The notes under the pieces are model-generated. The model ran no database searches and had not been told where the DNA came from. It saw only the letters and a program-made list of their open reading frames with translations. Positions 54,837 through 63,859 of a stretch of 64,000 bases of DNA are shown in pieces. Location: positions 270,946 through 334,945 of the forward strand of contig NZ_JALJXV010000007.1 in assembly GCF_024170285.1 (NCBI RefSeq), written 5' to 3'. Every line of letters begins with the position of its first letter. Position 1 is the first letter of the stretch. The position numbers and the translations under genes are program-made. This DNA comes from Natronocella acetinitrilica (GTDB lineage: Bacteria > Pseudomonadota > Gammaproteobacteria > Nitrococcales > Aquisalimonadaceae).

Positions 54837-55289
54837 TCAGTGCGCACGGACGCGTTGGTCAAGCAGCGAATCGACGGACGCGCGCCCAGCCCCGGTGATG
54901 GCCAGTGAGACGGATGCGGCCAGCAGCGCGAGCCCGAATTCATAGCCGCCGTTGCTCATGAACAGTCCATTACCGACATGTACTGCAAGTATCGCAACCA
55001 GCATGGTGAACGCCAGCACAACAGCAGCTGGCCGCACCAGCACGCCGAATATCAGGGCAAGACCGCCGAAGAATTCCGCGCTGCCGGCAAGTAGCGCCAT
55101 CAGCAGCCCGGGCTCCAGGCCAATGGAGGCCATCCACTGCCCGGTTCCGTACAGGCCATGGCCGCCGAACCAGCCGAACAACTTCTGAGCGCCATGGGCG
55201 GCAAAGATGATCCCCACCGGGATACGCAACGCCACTGCAGCGATGCCGGCATCAGTATTGAAAAGACGGTGAATCACATTCCTGTTCAT
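54837..55289 (-). CDS. DoxX family membrane protein
   Basis: Four-helix membrane protein of 150 residues. Family motif: RIPVGIIFAAHGAQKLFGWFGGHGLYGTGQW-type segment (residues 17-47), then GSAEFFGGLALIFGVLVRPAAVVLAFTM. Expected to be a quinone- or thiol-related membrane subunit; function in this context unclear. ATG 55289 was chosen; the frame continues far upstream antisense to the LysR gene and is not coding there. Probably co-transcribed with the dioxygenase. Confidence 0.9.
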   Translation of the reverse strand: MNRNVIHRLFNTDAGIAAVALRIPVGIIFAAHGAQKLFGWFGGHGLYGTGQWMASIGLEPGLLMALLAGSAEFFGGLALIFGVLVRPAAVVLAFTMLVAILAVHVGNGLFMSNGGYEFGLALLAASVSLAITGAGRASVDSLLDQRVRAH

Positions 55290-55391
55290 GGGGTAGCCCT
55301 GCATCTGGTTGAATGGTGTACTCATCCTATTGACCATCTCGTTCAAGATAAACGCTTCCCATTGACACACATTGTCTCTATAAATGGAACA

Positions 55392-56291
55392 ATGGACCGA
55401 TTCACCCAGATGCAAACATTCGTCGCAGTGGTCGAGGCCGGTAACTTCGTCAAGGTCACCGATTCGCTGGGCCTCTCCAAGGCTGCCGTGTCGCGCCACG
55501 TGGGCAACCTGGAGGCACGGCTGGGCGTGCGCCTCTTGCATCGCACAACGCGCCGGCTGGCGCTGACCGAGGAAGGCGAGGTCTTTTACGCACGCTGCAA
55601 GCAACTGCTGAGCGAGCTTGAGGAGTCCGAGGCCGAGGTCAGCTCGCGCAGCGGTCATGCGCAGGGACAGGTGAGAATCAATGCCCCGGTGACCTTCGGC
55701 AACTTGCATCTGGCCGAACTCTGGGGCGCTTTCCGGGAGCGGCATCCACAGATCACGCTGGACGTCACCCTGTCCGACCGCGTCGTCGACTTGGTTGAGG
55801 AAGGTTACGACCTGGCAGTGCGCATCGCGCAACTGTCGAGTTCGACGTTGATCAGCCGCAAACTGTCGTCCACCCGGATGGTGTTGTGTGCATCGCCCGA
55901 GTATCTGACACGCCAAGGCAAGCCCACGCACCCCTCGGACCTCGCGCACCATGCCGTGTGGGCGTACAGCTATTTCGCGCCGGGTGACGAGTGGCCGTTT
56001 GACGGGCCGGAAGGGCCAGTCACGGCACGCATCCGCCCGGTGGTGCGCACCAACAGCGGCGACACCTGCCGCGTCGGGGCGCTGCAGCACCAGGCCATCG
56101 TTCTGCAGCCTAGCTTTATCGTCGGGCCGGACCTGGATGCCGGCAGGCTGGTCGAGGTGATGCCGGACTACCGCTCCATCGAACTGGGCGTCTATGCCCT
56201 CTACCCCACCCGCAAGCATGTATCGCCCAAGGTCCGGTTACTCATCGACTTTTTGGTGACGGCGTTCACGACACCCCGCTGGCCGGCGTAA
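55392..56291 (+). CDS. LysR family transcriptional regulator
   Basis: Regulator of 299 residues: N-terminal helix-turn-helix MDRFTQMQTFVAVVEAGNFVKVTDSLGLSKAAVSRHVGNLEARLG (residues 1-45, shown by key parts FVAVVE, LGLSKAAVSRHV and LEARLGVRLLHRTTR), then the effector-binding domain. It resembles the AaeR/DsdC-like CrgA group. It is divergent from doxX and the dioxygenase, which it probably controls from the 102-nt gap. Confidence 0.93.
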   Translation: MDRFTQMQTFVAVVEAGNFVKVTDSLGLSKAAVSRHVGNLEARLGVRLLHRTTRRLALTEEGEVFYARCKQLLSELEESEAEVSSRSGHAQGQVRINAPVTFGNLHLAELWGAFRERHPQITLDVTLSDRVVDLVEEGYDLAVRIAQLSSSTLISRKLSSTRMVLCASPEYLTRQGKPTHPSDLAHHAVWAYSYFAPGDEWPFDGPEGPVTARIRPVVRTNSGDTCRVGALQHQAIVLQPSFIVGPDLDAGRLVEVMPDYRSIELGVYALYPTRKHVSPKVRLLIDFLVTAFTTPRWPA

Positions 56292-56475
56292 CTCGCTGCG
56301 CTGTCCGACCTTCTCACGATTGACGATTCTCCATTTGGCGACAGTCAGCCACGCCGTTGTGTGGTGATCCGAACAGAACCACGGTACCCGAACGCAGATG
56401 CTGTCCTCCGGGCGACATTGATGGGAATCCCACCCCTGCAACGCCCCCAACCCCTAATCAATTGGAGTTCAAGTC

Positions 56476-56655
56476 ATGAACAAAGACCAGGTAAAAGGCC
56501 GGACGGAGTCGGCGAAAGGCAAGGTCAAGGAAGTCACAGGCAAGACAGTCGGTAACAAGGAGCTCGAAGGCAAAGGCAAGGCAGAGCAAGTCCGTGGCAA
56601 GGTTCAGTCGAGCTACGGCGACTTCAAGAAGGACGTCAAGAGGACAACCAAATGA
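56476..56655 (+). CDS. CsbD family stress protein
   Basis: 59-residue, lysine-rich, highly charged protein starting MNKDQVKGRTESAKGKVKEV, with the CsbD repeat KGKVKEVTGKTVGNKELEGKG. CsbD proteins are general-stress induced (sigma-B regulon in Bacillus) and abundant under osmotic or phosphate stress. Its TGA overlaps the ATG of the PRC-barrel gene (ATGA), so the pair is coupled. Confidence 0.9.
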   Translation: MNKDQVKGRTESAKGKVKEVTGKTVGNKELEGKGKAEQVRGKVQSSYGDFKKDVKRTTK

Positions 56656-57059
56656 GCTACATCACGCCGGACAACAGCAAGGCCAGAATGTCATCCCATG
56701 ACCACCATGCGGCCCTACTCAGCGCCAACTCTCTGGAAGGCGACGACATCGTGAATCGCCAGGACGAGAAGCTTGGCAACGTCAAGGAGATCATGCTCGA
56801 TACCGGCTCCGGCAAGGTGGCCTATGTGGTGCTATCAGCCGGCGGGGTTCTGGGTATCGGTGATCGCCTCTTCGCAATCCCCTGGAATGCATTGTCGCTG
56901 GACACCGCGAACCACCGGTTTGTCCTGGACGCCGACGCCGAGCGCATCAAGAATGCACCCGGTTTCGACAAGGACCACTGGCCAGACATGGCCGATCAAT
57001 CCTGGGTTGATAGCGTGAACAGCTATTACGGCGCGAGCTCCGACGTCCCACGTCGCTGA
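56652..57059 (+). CDS. PRC-barrel domain protein
   Basis: 135 residues. The PRC-barrel (about residues 27-95) has LEGDDIVNRQDEKLGNVKEIMLDTGSGKVAYVVLSAGG and DRLFAIPWNALSL. PRC-barrel proteins of this small type are stress-associated and often accompany CsbD and DUF-type membrane proteins. Function unknown. Coupled to the csbD gene by a 4-nt overlap. Confidence 0.9.
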   Translation: MSYITPDNSKARMSSHDHHAALLSANSLEGDDIVNRQDEKLGNVKEIMLDTGSGKVAYVVLSAGGVLGIGDRLFAIPWNALSLDTANHRFVLDADAERIKNAPGFDKDHWPDMADQSWVDSVNSYYGASSDVPRR

Positions 57060-57177
57060 ACAAGCGTGCCGGCATCGCGCATCCATGCCGGCGACACGGC
57101 ATGGATGCAGGGGTGCAACGCAAGGCCCTGCCCTCCCCGTTTCTGCACGCACTCCAGGCATTCGTGCAACTCACCCC

Positions 57178-58860
57178 ATGACAGCAGACCAGGAAATGAA
57201 CGCGTCCCGCGCAGGTGAATCCATACCCGACCGTCGCAGTGGCAGGCTGAGCCGCACTTTCGGCTCAAGGTCGGCCGCCGCCCGGACATCGGTGGTATTC
57301 ATGGTAGTAGCGCTCTTTGTCAGCGCTCTGACGCAGCCCCAGGCATCTGCTTCATCGCCGTCGCACTTGCACGCCCCGCTTGCGGAATTGGAGAGCCACG
57401 ACGTTCTCGACGCCATCGAGGCCCGCGCCAGGGCTCTCGCGGAAGAACCCTACCGGCCGAGCGATCATACGTTACCCGAACAGCTCGCCAGCCTGAGCTA
57501 TGAGCAGTATCGGGCTATCCAGTTTCGCCGGAATCGCGCGGTGTGGCGCAACGAATCGCTGTTCGAAATCCAGTTATTCCATCCCGGATTCCTCTACACG
57601 GAACCGGTGAGCCTGCATGTTTTACAGCCAGGAGATGAGAGCCGTATCGCGTTCGATCGGCGGTATTTCCGCTACGTGCCGCCGGTGGATGGGCTCACCG
57701 GTGATCTTCCAGACGACCTCGGCTTTGCGGGATTCCGGGTGCATTACCCGCTCTCGGGTGAACGTAAGACGGAGTTCCTGGTATTTCTTGGCGCCTCGTA
57801 CTTCCGCCTTATCGGGCCCGGTCAGGTATACGGTATCTCGGCGCGCGGGCTGGCGATCGACACCGCGACACAAACCGGAGAAGAGTTTCCGGCATTCCGG
57901 GAGTTCTGGCTGGTCAAGCCCCAGGCCGAGCAGAACCATTTCGTAATCTACGCCCTCCTCGATAGCCCCTCCGTGGCCGGGGCCTACCGTTTCGAGATAA
58001 CGCCTGGCCCACCCACGGAGATACTGGTAGAAGCGCGCCTGATTGCGCGAAACGATGTCGAAAAGCTCGGCATTGCGCCGCTCACCAGCATGTACCACCA
58101 CGGCGATACCACCGTCCGTCACGTGGATGACTTCCGCCCACAGGTCCATGATTCCGACGGATTACTGATGGCCGCATCCAATGGCGAATGGATCTGGCGG
58201 CCACTGAGCAATCACCGCCACCTGCGGGTGTCGTCGCTGACCGATGAGAACCCCCGCGGTTTCGGGCTACTCCAACGGGACCGTGCGTTCGAGCACTACA
58301 TGGATATGGAGGCCCGCTATGACTTGCGCCCAAGCCTGTGGGTCACACCGCAGGGAGACTGGGGCAAAGGTCGGGTGGAACTGGTAGAGATCCCCACCGA
58401 CAGCGAGATCCACGACAACATCGTCGCCTACTGGGTCCCGGAGCAGGCCTTCAAGGTCGGCGACAATCGCCGGTTCAGCTACCGATTGCGCAGTTTTGAC
58501 CAGCAGCTGCCGGAGGCCACTTCGGGGCATGTCGTGCGCACTGGCATCGGCTGGGGCGCTGTCCCCGGGCAGAACAATCCGCCATCGCGCAGCAAACGAC
58601 GCTTTGTCGTGGATTTCCAGGGCGGACCGCTGGCTTCATTGAGTGATGAAGCCAAGCTGGAAGCCGAGCTGCAACACGGTTCCGGCGAGGTTACGGACCT
58701 CTTGGTGACGCCATTGCCGGACGGTCAGACCTGGCGTGTTTCATTCAGGCTGGCACCCGAGGGCGACCAGTTGGTGGACATGCGGCTTTCTCTGCGGCTG
58801 CGCGGGCAGCGCCTGACCGAAGTCTGGAGCTATGTGTGGTATCCCGATGCGCTCCAGTGA
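57178..58860 (+). CDS. opgG: glucan biosynthesis protein OpgG (copy 2)
   Basis: Second OpgG, 560 residues. Same segments as copy 1: RAVWRNESLFEIQLFHPGF, GFAGFRVHYPLS, TEFLVFLGASYFRLI, GLAIDTA, EEFPAFREFWLV, and the C-terminal Ig-like domain. The export signal is unusually long: about 40 basic residues with several arginines (DRRSGRLSRTF) before the hydrophobic core SVVFMVVALFVSAL. It is not a clear twin-arginine consensus. ATG 57178 or ATG 57196 may be the start. Followed by opgH copy 2 with a 29-nt overlap. Confidence 0.92.
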   Translation: MTADQEMNASRAGESIPDRRSGRLSRTFGSRSAAARTSVVFMVVALFVSALTQPQASASSPSHLHAPLAELESHDVLDAIEARARALAEEPYRPSDHTLPEQLASLSYEQYRAIQFRRNRAVWRNESLFEIQLFHPGFLYTEPVSLHVLQPGDESRIAFDRRYFRYVPPVDGLTGDLPDDLGFAGFRVHYPLSGERKTEFLVFLGASYFRLIGPGQVYGISARGLAIDTATQTGEEFPAFREFWLVKPQAEQNHFVIYALLDSPSVAGAYRFEITPGPPTEILVEARLIARNDVEKLGIAPLTSMYHHGDTTVRHVDDFRPQVHDSDGLLMAASNGEWIWRPLSNHRHLRVSSLTDENPRGFGLLQRDRAFEHYMDMEARYDLRPSLWVTPQGDWGKGRVELVEIPTDSEIHDNIVAYWVPEQAFKVGDNRRFSYRLRSFDQQLPEATSGHVVRTGIGWGAVPGQNNPPSRSKRRFVVDFQGGPLASLSDEAKLEAELQHGSGEVTDLLVTPLPDGQTWRVSFRLAPEGDQLVDMRLSLRLRGQRLTEVWSYVWYPDALQ

Positions 58861-60946
58861 AACGCAGATCCAATCCAGCGCGGCTGGGCTGCATGCCCCC
58901 GAAACCGCGGCACCTATCCGGATCCCGGGGAAGGGGCTGCGGCCCGCACTCATTATCGGCCTGGCCACGATCACGACCCTGAGCGGCGTCTGGATGATGT
59001 TCAACATCCTGGCGGCGAACGGGTTCAGGGCGTTTGACGCCATGCTGCTTTTGCTGTTCGCGGTGTCATTCTGCTGGATCAGCATTGCATTCTGGACGTC
59101 GGCCGCAGGATTCCTTTTGCAACTCCTGCGCCGCGACCCACTGACGCTGCAGCGAACGGAGTCCGGGCGTCACCGCGACTCGCGCATCGTCACTCGCACC
59201 GCCGTAGTCATGCCGGTCTACAACGAAGAAACCCGTCGGATGGTGGCGGGTTTCGAAGCCACCCTGCGCTCGCTGGAGGCCACGGGTGAGGCAGCACATT
59301 TCGACTTCTACATGCTCAGCGACACCACGGACCCGCAGATCGCCCAGAGCGAACTGGATGCATGGCAACACTTGCTGGCACGCCTGGGCCCGGCTGGCGA
59401 ACGCGTGTTCTATCGCCGAAGGCCTGAAAACTCCGCACGCAAGGTAGGCAACCTGGCAGATTTCTGTACGCGCTGGGGCCGCAACTACGAACACATGATC
59501 GTCCTGGACGCTGACAGCGTGATGAGCGGCGATTGCCTGCTGCAACTGGTCAGAGCGATGCAAGCCAACCCCCGTGCCGGCTTGATCCAGACCGTGCCGA
59601 TCCCCGTGCAGCAAACCACATTCTTCGGCCGATTCGTTCAATTCGCAGCTGGGCTTTATAGCCCCATGCTCGCCACCGGCCTGAGCTTCTGGCAGACGGA
59701 TACGGCCAATTACTGGGGACACAACGCAATCCTTCGCGTCCGTGCATTCATCGATTGCTGCGGCCTGCCCACCCTGCCCGGCAAGGCGCCATTCGGTGGA
59801 GAAATCCTCAGCCACGACTTCGTGGAGGCCGCCTTGCTGCGGCGAGCCGGCTGGGAGGCCTATCTGCTGGCAGACCTGGAAGGCAGCTACGAAGAAGTAC
59901 CGTGCAATCTCATCGATTTCGCCAAGCGCGATCGCCGCTGGGTGCAGGGCAATATCCAGCACCTGGGTTTGCTGGGTATTGCAGGCCTTAACGGGACCAG
60001 CCGCTTGCACTTCCTGTTCGGTGCGCTTGCTTACATGGCGTCGCTCATCTGGTTTGCGATGCTGGTACTCAGCACGGTGGATGCGCTGTCACGCGCGATT
60101 CAGGGTGATGTCTATTTTCCCGCCACGCACCAGCTGTTTCCGGATTGGCCGGTGGTGAGAACCGAACTGATCGTCATGCTGATACAACTCACCATCGCCA
60201 TGCTGCTGTTGCCAAAGGTCATGGGTATTACCATCGCGATCATTCAGAGACGGCCGGAATTCGGCGGCACGTGGGCAATCGTCAAGGGCGGCCTTGCCGA
60301 GTTACTGTTTGCCATCGTCATCGCCCCCATCATGATGGCGTTCCACGCCTTCTTCGTCGTTTCCGTGTTGCTGGGCTTTGGTGTGAACTGGGAGACACAG
60401 GAGCGAGCGGGCCGTCTGCTCTCCTGGAAGGAAACATTGACACGGACATGGCGCATTGCGCTCACAGCACTCGCCTGGGGCGCTCTGACCTTTCACTACA
60501 CACCGGTCATTTTCTGGTGGTTGACCCCCGCACTATTCGGCCTGGTACTGGCGGCCCCCATCGCTCGCTATTCCAGCAGCCCACAGCTGGGTGCCGGCAT
60601 GCGCCGTATTGGGGTTTTCCTTTGTCCCAGTGAAGTGCGTACAGATCCGGTGCTGCAATGTCTCCAGAAACTACTGACCGTTGCACCGGTGCAGTCCCCA
60701 GTTCAAGCGCTACCCCCTGCGCTTCCGGCTGAAATCCCATCCGAGATGAAGCCTCAGGACTTCAACCACAAGCCCATTGCAAGCGGTCTCGTGGACAAGT
60801 CCGGGCCCGAGGTGTGGCCTCCCGCATGGACGCGCCAGCCGCGCACCTCCAGGCATCACTCCAACACAACCGACGTGCGCGATGCGTTGGCTGGAGTACA
60901 TACAGCCGCGGCAGATCCGCGCAATCTGAATTCAGGCCGGAACTGA
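58832..60946 (+). CDS. opgH: glucans biosynthesis glucosyltransferase OpgH (copy 2)
   Basis: Second OpgH, 704 residues. Catalytic motifs: VVMPVYNEETRRMV, VLDADSVMSG (DxD), SHDFVEAALLRRAGW, KRDRRWVQGN, with membrane helices as in copy 1. It ends with a tail of about 60 residues after PAEIPSEM that copy 1 lacks (copy 1 stops 5 residues after the equivalent EIPGEM); the tail is basic and low in hydrophobic residues. The ATG 29 nt inside opgG is in the same position as in copy 1, supporting both starts. Like copy 1 it has a short N-terminus. Confidence 0.92.
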   Translation: MCGIPMRSSETQIQSSAAGLHAPETAAPIRIPGKGLRPALIIGLATITTLSGVWMMFNILAANGFRAFDAMLLLLFAVSFCWISIAFWTSAAGFLLQLLRRDPLTLQRTESGRHRDSRIVTRTAVVMPVYNEETRRMVAGFEATLRSLEATGEAAHFDFYMLSDTTDPQIAQSELDAWQHLLARLGPAGERVFYRRRPENSARKVGNLADFCTRWGRNYEHMIVLDADSVMSGDCLLQLVRAMQANPRAGLIQTVPIPVQQTTFFGRFVQFAAGLYSPMLATGLSFWQTDTANYWGHNAILRVRAFIDCCGLPTLPGKAPFGGEILSHDFVEAALLRRAGWEAYLLADLEGSYEEVPCNLIDFAKRDRRWVQGNIQHLGLLGIAGLNGTSRLHFLFGALAYMASLIWFAMLVLSTVDALSRAIQGDVYFPATHQLFPDWPVVRTELIVMLIQLTIAMLLLPKVMGITIAIIQRRPEFGGTWAIVKGGLAELLFAIVIAPIMMAFHAFFVVSVLLGFGVNWETQERAGRLLSWKETLTRTWRIALTALAWGALTFHYTPVIFWWLTPALFGLVLAAPIARYSSSPQLGAGMRRIGVFLCPSEVRTDPVLQCLQKLLTVAPVQSPVQALPPALPAEIPSEMKPQDFNHKPIASGLVDKSGPEVWPPAWTRQPRTSRHHSNTTDVRDALAGVHTAAADPRNLNSGRN

Positions 60947-60985
60947 AAGCGGTCGCACCGAAAGCCCACCACGGAGTAACGCGCG

Positions 60986-61186
60986 ATGTACGAAAATCAC
61001 ACGAAGTCCACCACCACGTCGGAGCATGCACCGCGGGGCAAGAGCGGTAGTCATGCAAGCGTTCAACAGACTGAACCGAAATTTGCTCGTCAGGCGTTCA
61101 CCTGGCGGAACCTGCAGCCGTGGCAGACTGCCGGGCTCGTCGTTGCCGCTGTAATCGTGATCGGCCTGATACTGGCCTATCTCTAG
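60986..61186 (+). CDS. small membrane-anchored protein, 66 residues
   Basis: No family recognised. The N-terminal 45 residues are polar and Ser/Thr/Lys-rich, the C-terminal 20 (TAGLVVAAVIVIGLILAYL) are one membrane helix, so it is a tail-anchored small protein. GGAG lies 9 nt before ATG 60986. It sits between opgH2 and the YqaE gene, in a group of stress-related small proteins. Confidence 0.62.
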   Translation: MYENHTKSTTTSEHAPRGKSGSHASVQQTEPKFARQAFTWRNLQPWQTAGLVVAAVIVIGLILAYL

Positions 61187-61216
61187 CCGAGTGATCCCGA
61201 CTGACGGAGAGTCCTC

Positions 61217-61390
61217 ATGGCCATTACCGCCACAGATCCGATAAAGATCATACTTGCCATCTTTCTACCGCCAGTCGGTGTGTTCATGGAGGTCGGACTC
61301 ACGGGCCACTTCTGGTTGAGCATCCTGCTGACCTTCCTCGGCTTTATCCCCGGCATCATCCATGCTCTCTACGTGATTCTTAAACACTAG
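61217..61390 (+). CDS. YqaE/Pmp3 family membrane protein
   Basis: 57-residue two-helix protein of the Pmp3/YqaE family: IILAIFLPPVGVFMEVGLTGHFWLSILLTFLGFIPGIIHALYVI (described by its parts LPPVGVFMEVG and LGFIPGIIHALYVI). Plant and yeast homologues (Pmp3, RCI2) are induced by salt and cold and affect membrane potential. GGAGAG precedes ATG 61217. Confidence 0.9.
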   Translation: MAITATDPIKIILAIFLPPVGVFMEVGLTGHFWLSILLTFLGFIPGIIHALYVILKH

Positions 61391-61536
61391 TAACCCGTTA
61401 CGGAAGTTCGGCACGTTCCTGCGCCCCCAGTTCCCACCATTCCACACGCAGCCATTATCAATATAATGGCCCACTCGCCGCGGACAGAGCGATCTGACTC
61501 GGCAAGCTGAAATGGGAAACTGGGGCTGATCCCGCG

Positions 61537-62184
61537 ATGATTTCACGCATGCTACTGGGGGTTTTGCTCGCACTGGGTCTTGCGACTGCCATGGGATCAG
61601 ACCTACGGGCGGTCACTCCCGATGATTCGGAGGGCGCTGCGCTGGTAGATCGGCTACGCGACGGTGGCTTGGTCCTCTATTTCCGGCATGCTGATACCAC
61701 CGACATGGCTTGCGATTCCACCTACCGGATCGGGGAGCGAGACGGGCAGCGGAACATATCGCCCCATGGAGAAGAGCAGTCGCGGGGCATCGGCGCCACC
61801 ATGGCTGATCTGGGCATCCCCCTGGCAGACCCCATTCTCGCGGGACCGGTTTACCGGGCCAGGGACACTGCGGAGCTGGCTTTTGGCGCCGAGCGTGTCG
61901 AGATCGTGGACGGATTACTGGCCGATGATTACGCCGGCGGGCGCCTGCGTTGGGTGCTGGATGAACATCGGCGGCTGATGAATCAACAGCCGCTTTCCGG
62001 GTTGAATCAGGTGCTCGTGGGGCACCGGACCCCGGCAATCATGGTGCTGGGCCCGGCAGTCGGAGGCAGGATATTTCCCGAGGGCGCCGCGCTGGTGCTT
62101 CAACCACAAGACGGGACACTACCCGAGATCCTTGGAATTCTCCTGTTTGCGCCCTATGCCGGCGACGGATTCCACCGGTGCTGA
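61537..62184 (+). CDS. histidine phosphatase family protein, exported
   Basis: Histidine phosphatase superfamily protein of 215 residues with a signal peptide (residues 1 to about 24). The phospho-acceptor motif is YFRHADTTD (RHA, where most members have RHG), and the other parts RDTAELAFG and QVLVGHRTPAIM supply the second arginine and histidine. It is probably periplasmic and similar to other exported broad-specificity or incomplete phosphatases; substrate unknown. Confidence 0.85.
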   Translation: MISRMLLGVLLALGLATAMGSDLRAVTPDDSEGAALVDRLRDGGLVLYFRHADTTDMACDSTYRIGERDGQRNISPHGEEQSRGIGATMADLGIPLADPILAGPVYRARDTAELAFGAERVEIVDGLLADDYAGGRLRWVLDEHRRLMNQQPLSGLNQVLVGHRTPAIMVLGPAVGGRIFPEGAALVLQPQDGTLPEILGILLFAPYAGDGFHRC

Positions 62185-62211
62185 GCGTGGTTTGGCGCAA
62201 GATCAACTCAG

Positions 62212-62559
62212 TCACTTCAACGGATGTTCCTTCAAGAGCTCCTTGATGTGCTCGGTGAGCCCAACCGCGCGGGACACATCGAGTTCCAGCACGATGCCGG
62301 TGTCAACGCTTTCATCGAGCCCCCCTGCCTTGCAGACAGCGTCCAGTACTGCGCTTGCCCTGGGTTGCTCGACCAGCATGAGGAGGATTTGGCGAGGCGA
62401 CAGGACCTCCAGGCCAAAAAGACCAAACTGGCGGGCCTTGCCCTGCCCCACGGCATTGGGAATCACTGTGGCGCCGGTGGCGCCCGCGCTCCGTGCCGCA
62501 TCGAGAACTCGATCAGCTTTCTCGTCTTCGACGAAAACCAGTATCAGCTTGTAGTCCAT
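62212..62559 (-). CDS. PII-like signalling protein
   Basis: Ferredoxin-like PII-superfamily protein of 115 residues starting MDYKLILVFVEDEKADRVL. The segment GATGATVIPNAVGQGKARQFGLFGLEVLSPRQILLMLVE corresponds to the PII core and T-loop region, here without the uridylylated tyrosine of GlnB, and the rest lacks a GlnB-type C-terminus. GGGAGAG precedes ATG 62559. It lies next to a K+/H+ antiporter gene and may have been its cytoplasmic regulator; this is inference from proximity. Confidence 0.78.
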   Translation of the reverse strand: MDYKLILVFVEDEKADRVLDAARSAGATGATVIPNAVGQGKARQFGLFGLEVLSPRQILLMLVEQPRASAVLDAVCKAGGLDESVDTGIVLELDVSRAVGLTEHIKELLKEHPLK

Positions 62560-62604
62560 GACACTCTCCCGCTCCACGCAACGCCACTACGTTCATTGAC
62601 AAAA

Positions 62605-63859
62605 TCACTTCCGGCGATATCCGGAACGCAATCGCTGCAGAAAGCTCGGTAATCGAGCGACATACTTGCGTCCGGACACGGCAGAAGGCCCGCTTTTCCT
62701 GAACGCCAGGCCAACCTCCGTGATCGTTGCCCCACGATGCACGCCACAAACCACGAGGTCCAACGGCCCAACGGAAACCCGGTCACCTACGACCGCCTGG
62801 CTGCCCAACACGGCCCGCATATATTCGTGGATCGTCTGGCTATCGGAAACGTCGGCCGGTAGCTCCACATCATAGACGGACTTGAGGTCGGCAAGGGTCG
62901 ACTCCGGATCCAGTCTTAGCTCACCAAAGAACTGCTTGTCGTCACCGTCGGAGTGCGGCTTTTCCGCGAAGACGCGGTCCAGGAGGCTGGCGTATTCCGG
63001 CGGCACGAATAGATACACGTAGTCCCCTGCCCTGATGTCGCCCGACTGCGCGTAATTGAAGGTCACTCCGTCCCGGGCAACCAGCGAAGGGCGAGCCCAC
63101 TGGGGCAGTTGAGAGCCAGACAACACGGGACTGTCCTCCATCACCCGGTACACAACCAGTTCCTGACTCGGGCTGCCCGGCAACTCGAGTTCCACTCGCT
63201 CTACTGGACCGGTCTGCGGTGGCACAATCAGCTTGAGCCGCCTTGCGGCGGGGCGAATCGTCCAGCCCTGCACCAGCAGGGACGTGAGTACCATGATGAA
63301 TGCTACGTTAAGGTAGATCTCCGCCCCCTCGATGCCGCTGACGGCCGGCAGTATGCCCAGCAGGATTGATACAGCCCCGCGCAGGCCCACCCAGGACGTG
63401 AACACGACCGTTCGCCGCTCGTAGCGGAACGGCAACAAACAGAGCCAGACTGCCACCGGCCGCCCGATAACGATCAGGAACAGCCCCAATGCGATCGCCG
63501 GGAAGGCCACCGGAATGAACTGGGATGGCGTAGCGATTAGCCCAAGCACAAGGAACATGACGATCTGGGCAAGCCATGTCATACCATTCTGGTAGCGACG
63601 CAGCCTCGAGGCGCCGCGCATGTTCCGATTACCCGCGACCACCCCAGCCACATAGACGGCGAGAAATCCGCTACCGCCCAGATATCCCGTGATCGCAAAC
63701 ACACACAAGGTGGCCGACATGACCACGATGGGATATAGGGCTTCCTCTAGCTCGATGCGATTGACCACCTCGACGATCAGCAGGCCGGCGATCAGCCCGA
63801 TCACGGTAACCGTCCGGTGATTACCTCCTTCCCTGCCTGATTTGTGTTCGGGATGATCG
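62605..63859 (-). pseudogene. K+/H+ antiporter (CvrA/NhaP2 type), 5' part missing
   Basis: C-terminal part of a CPA1 antiporter: about five transmembrane helices beginning at LLIVEVVNRIELEEALYPI, FRYERRTVVFTSWVGLRGAVSILL, then a TrkA-C domain (ELPGSPSQELVVYRV) and the CorC/HlyC-like domain (FFGELRLDPESTLADL, VVGDRVSVGPLDLVVCGV). Compared with the roughly 570-residue family, about 200 or more N-terminal residues and several helices are missing, exactly where an insertion sequence begins. The frame stays open through the IS end, which is fortuitous. Not expected to work unless the other half is translated elsewhere. Confidence 0.8.

Noticed and set aside
54837..56219. Long version of the doxX reading frame running opposite the LysR gene
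   Set aside because: Only the part after 55289 matches DoxX; the rest is antisense to a complete regulator gene.
63820..63850. AGGAGGT-like ribosome site before the truncated antiporter
   Set aside because: The nearest usable GTG is about 18 nt away, too far for initiation; the missing helices would leave a non-functional protein anyway.
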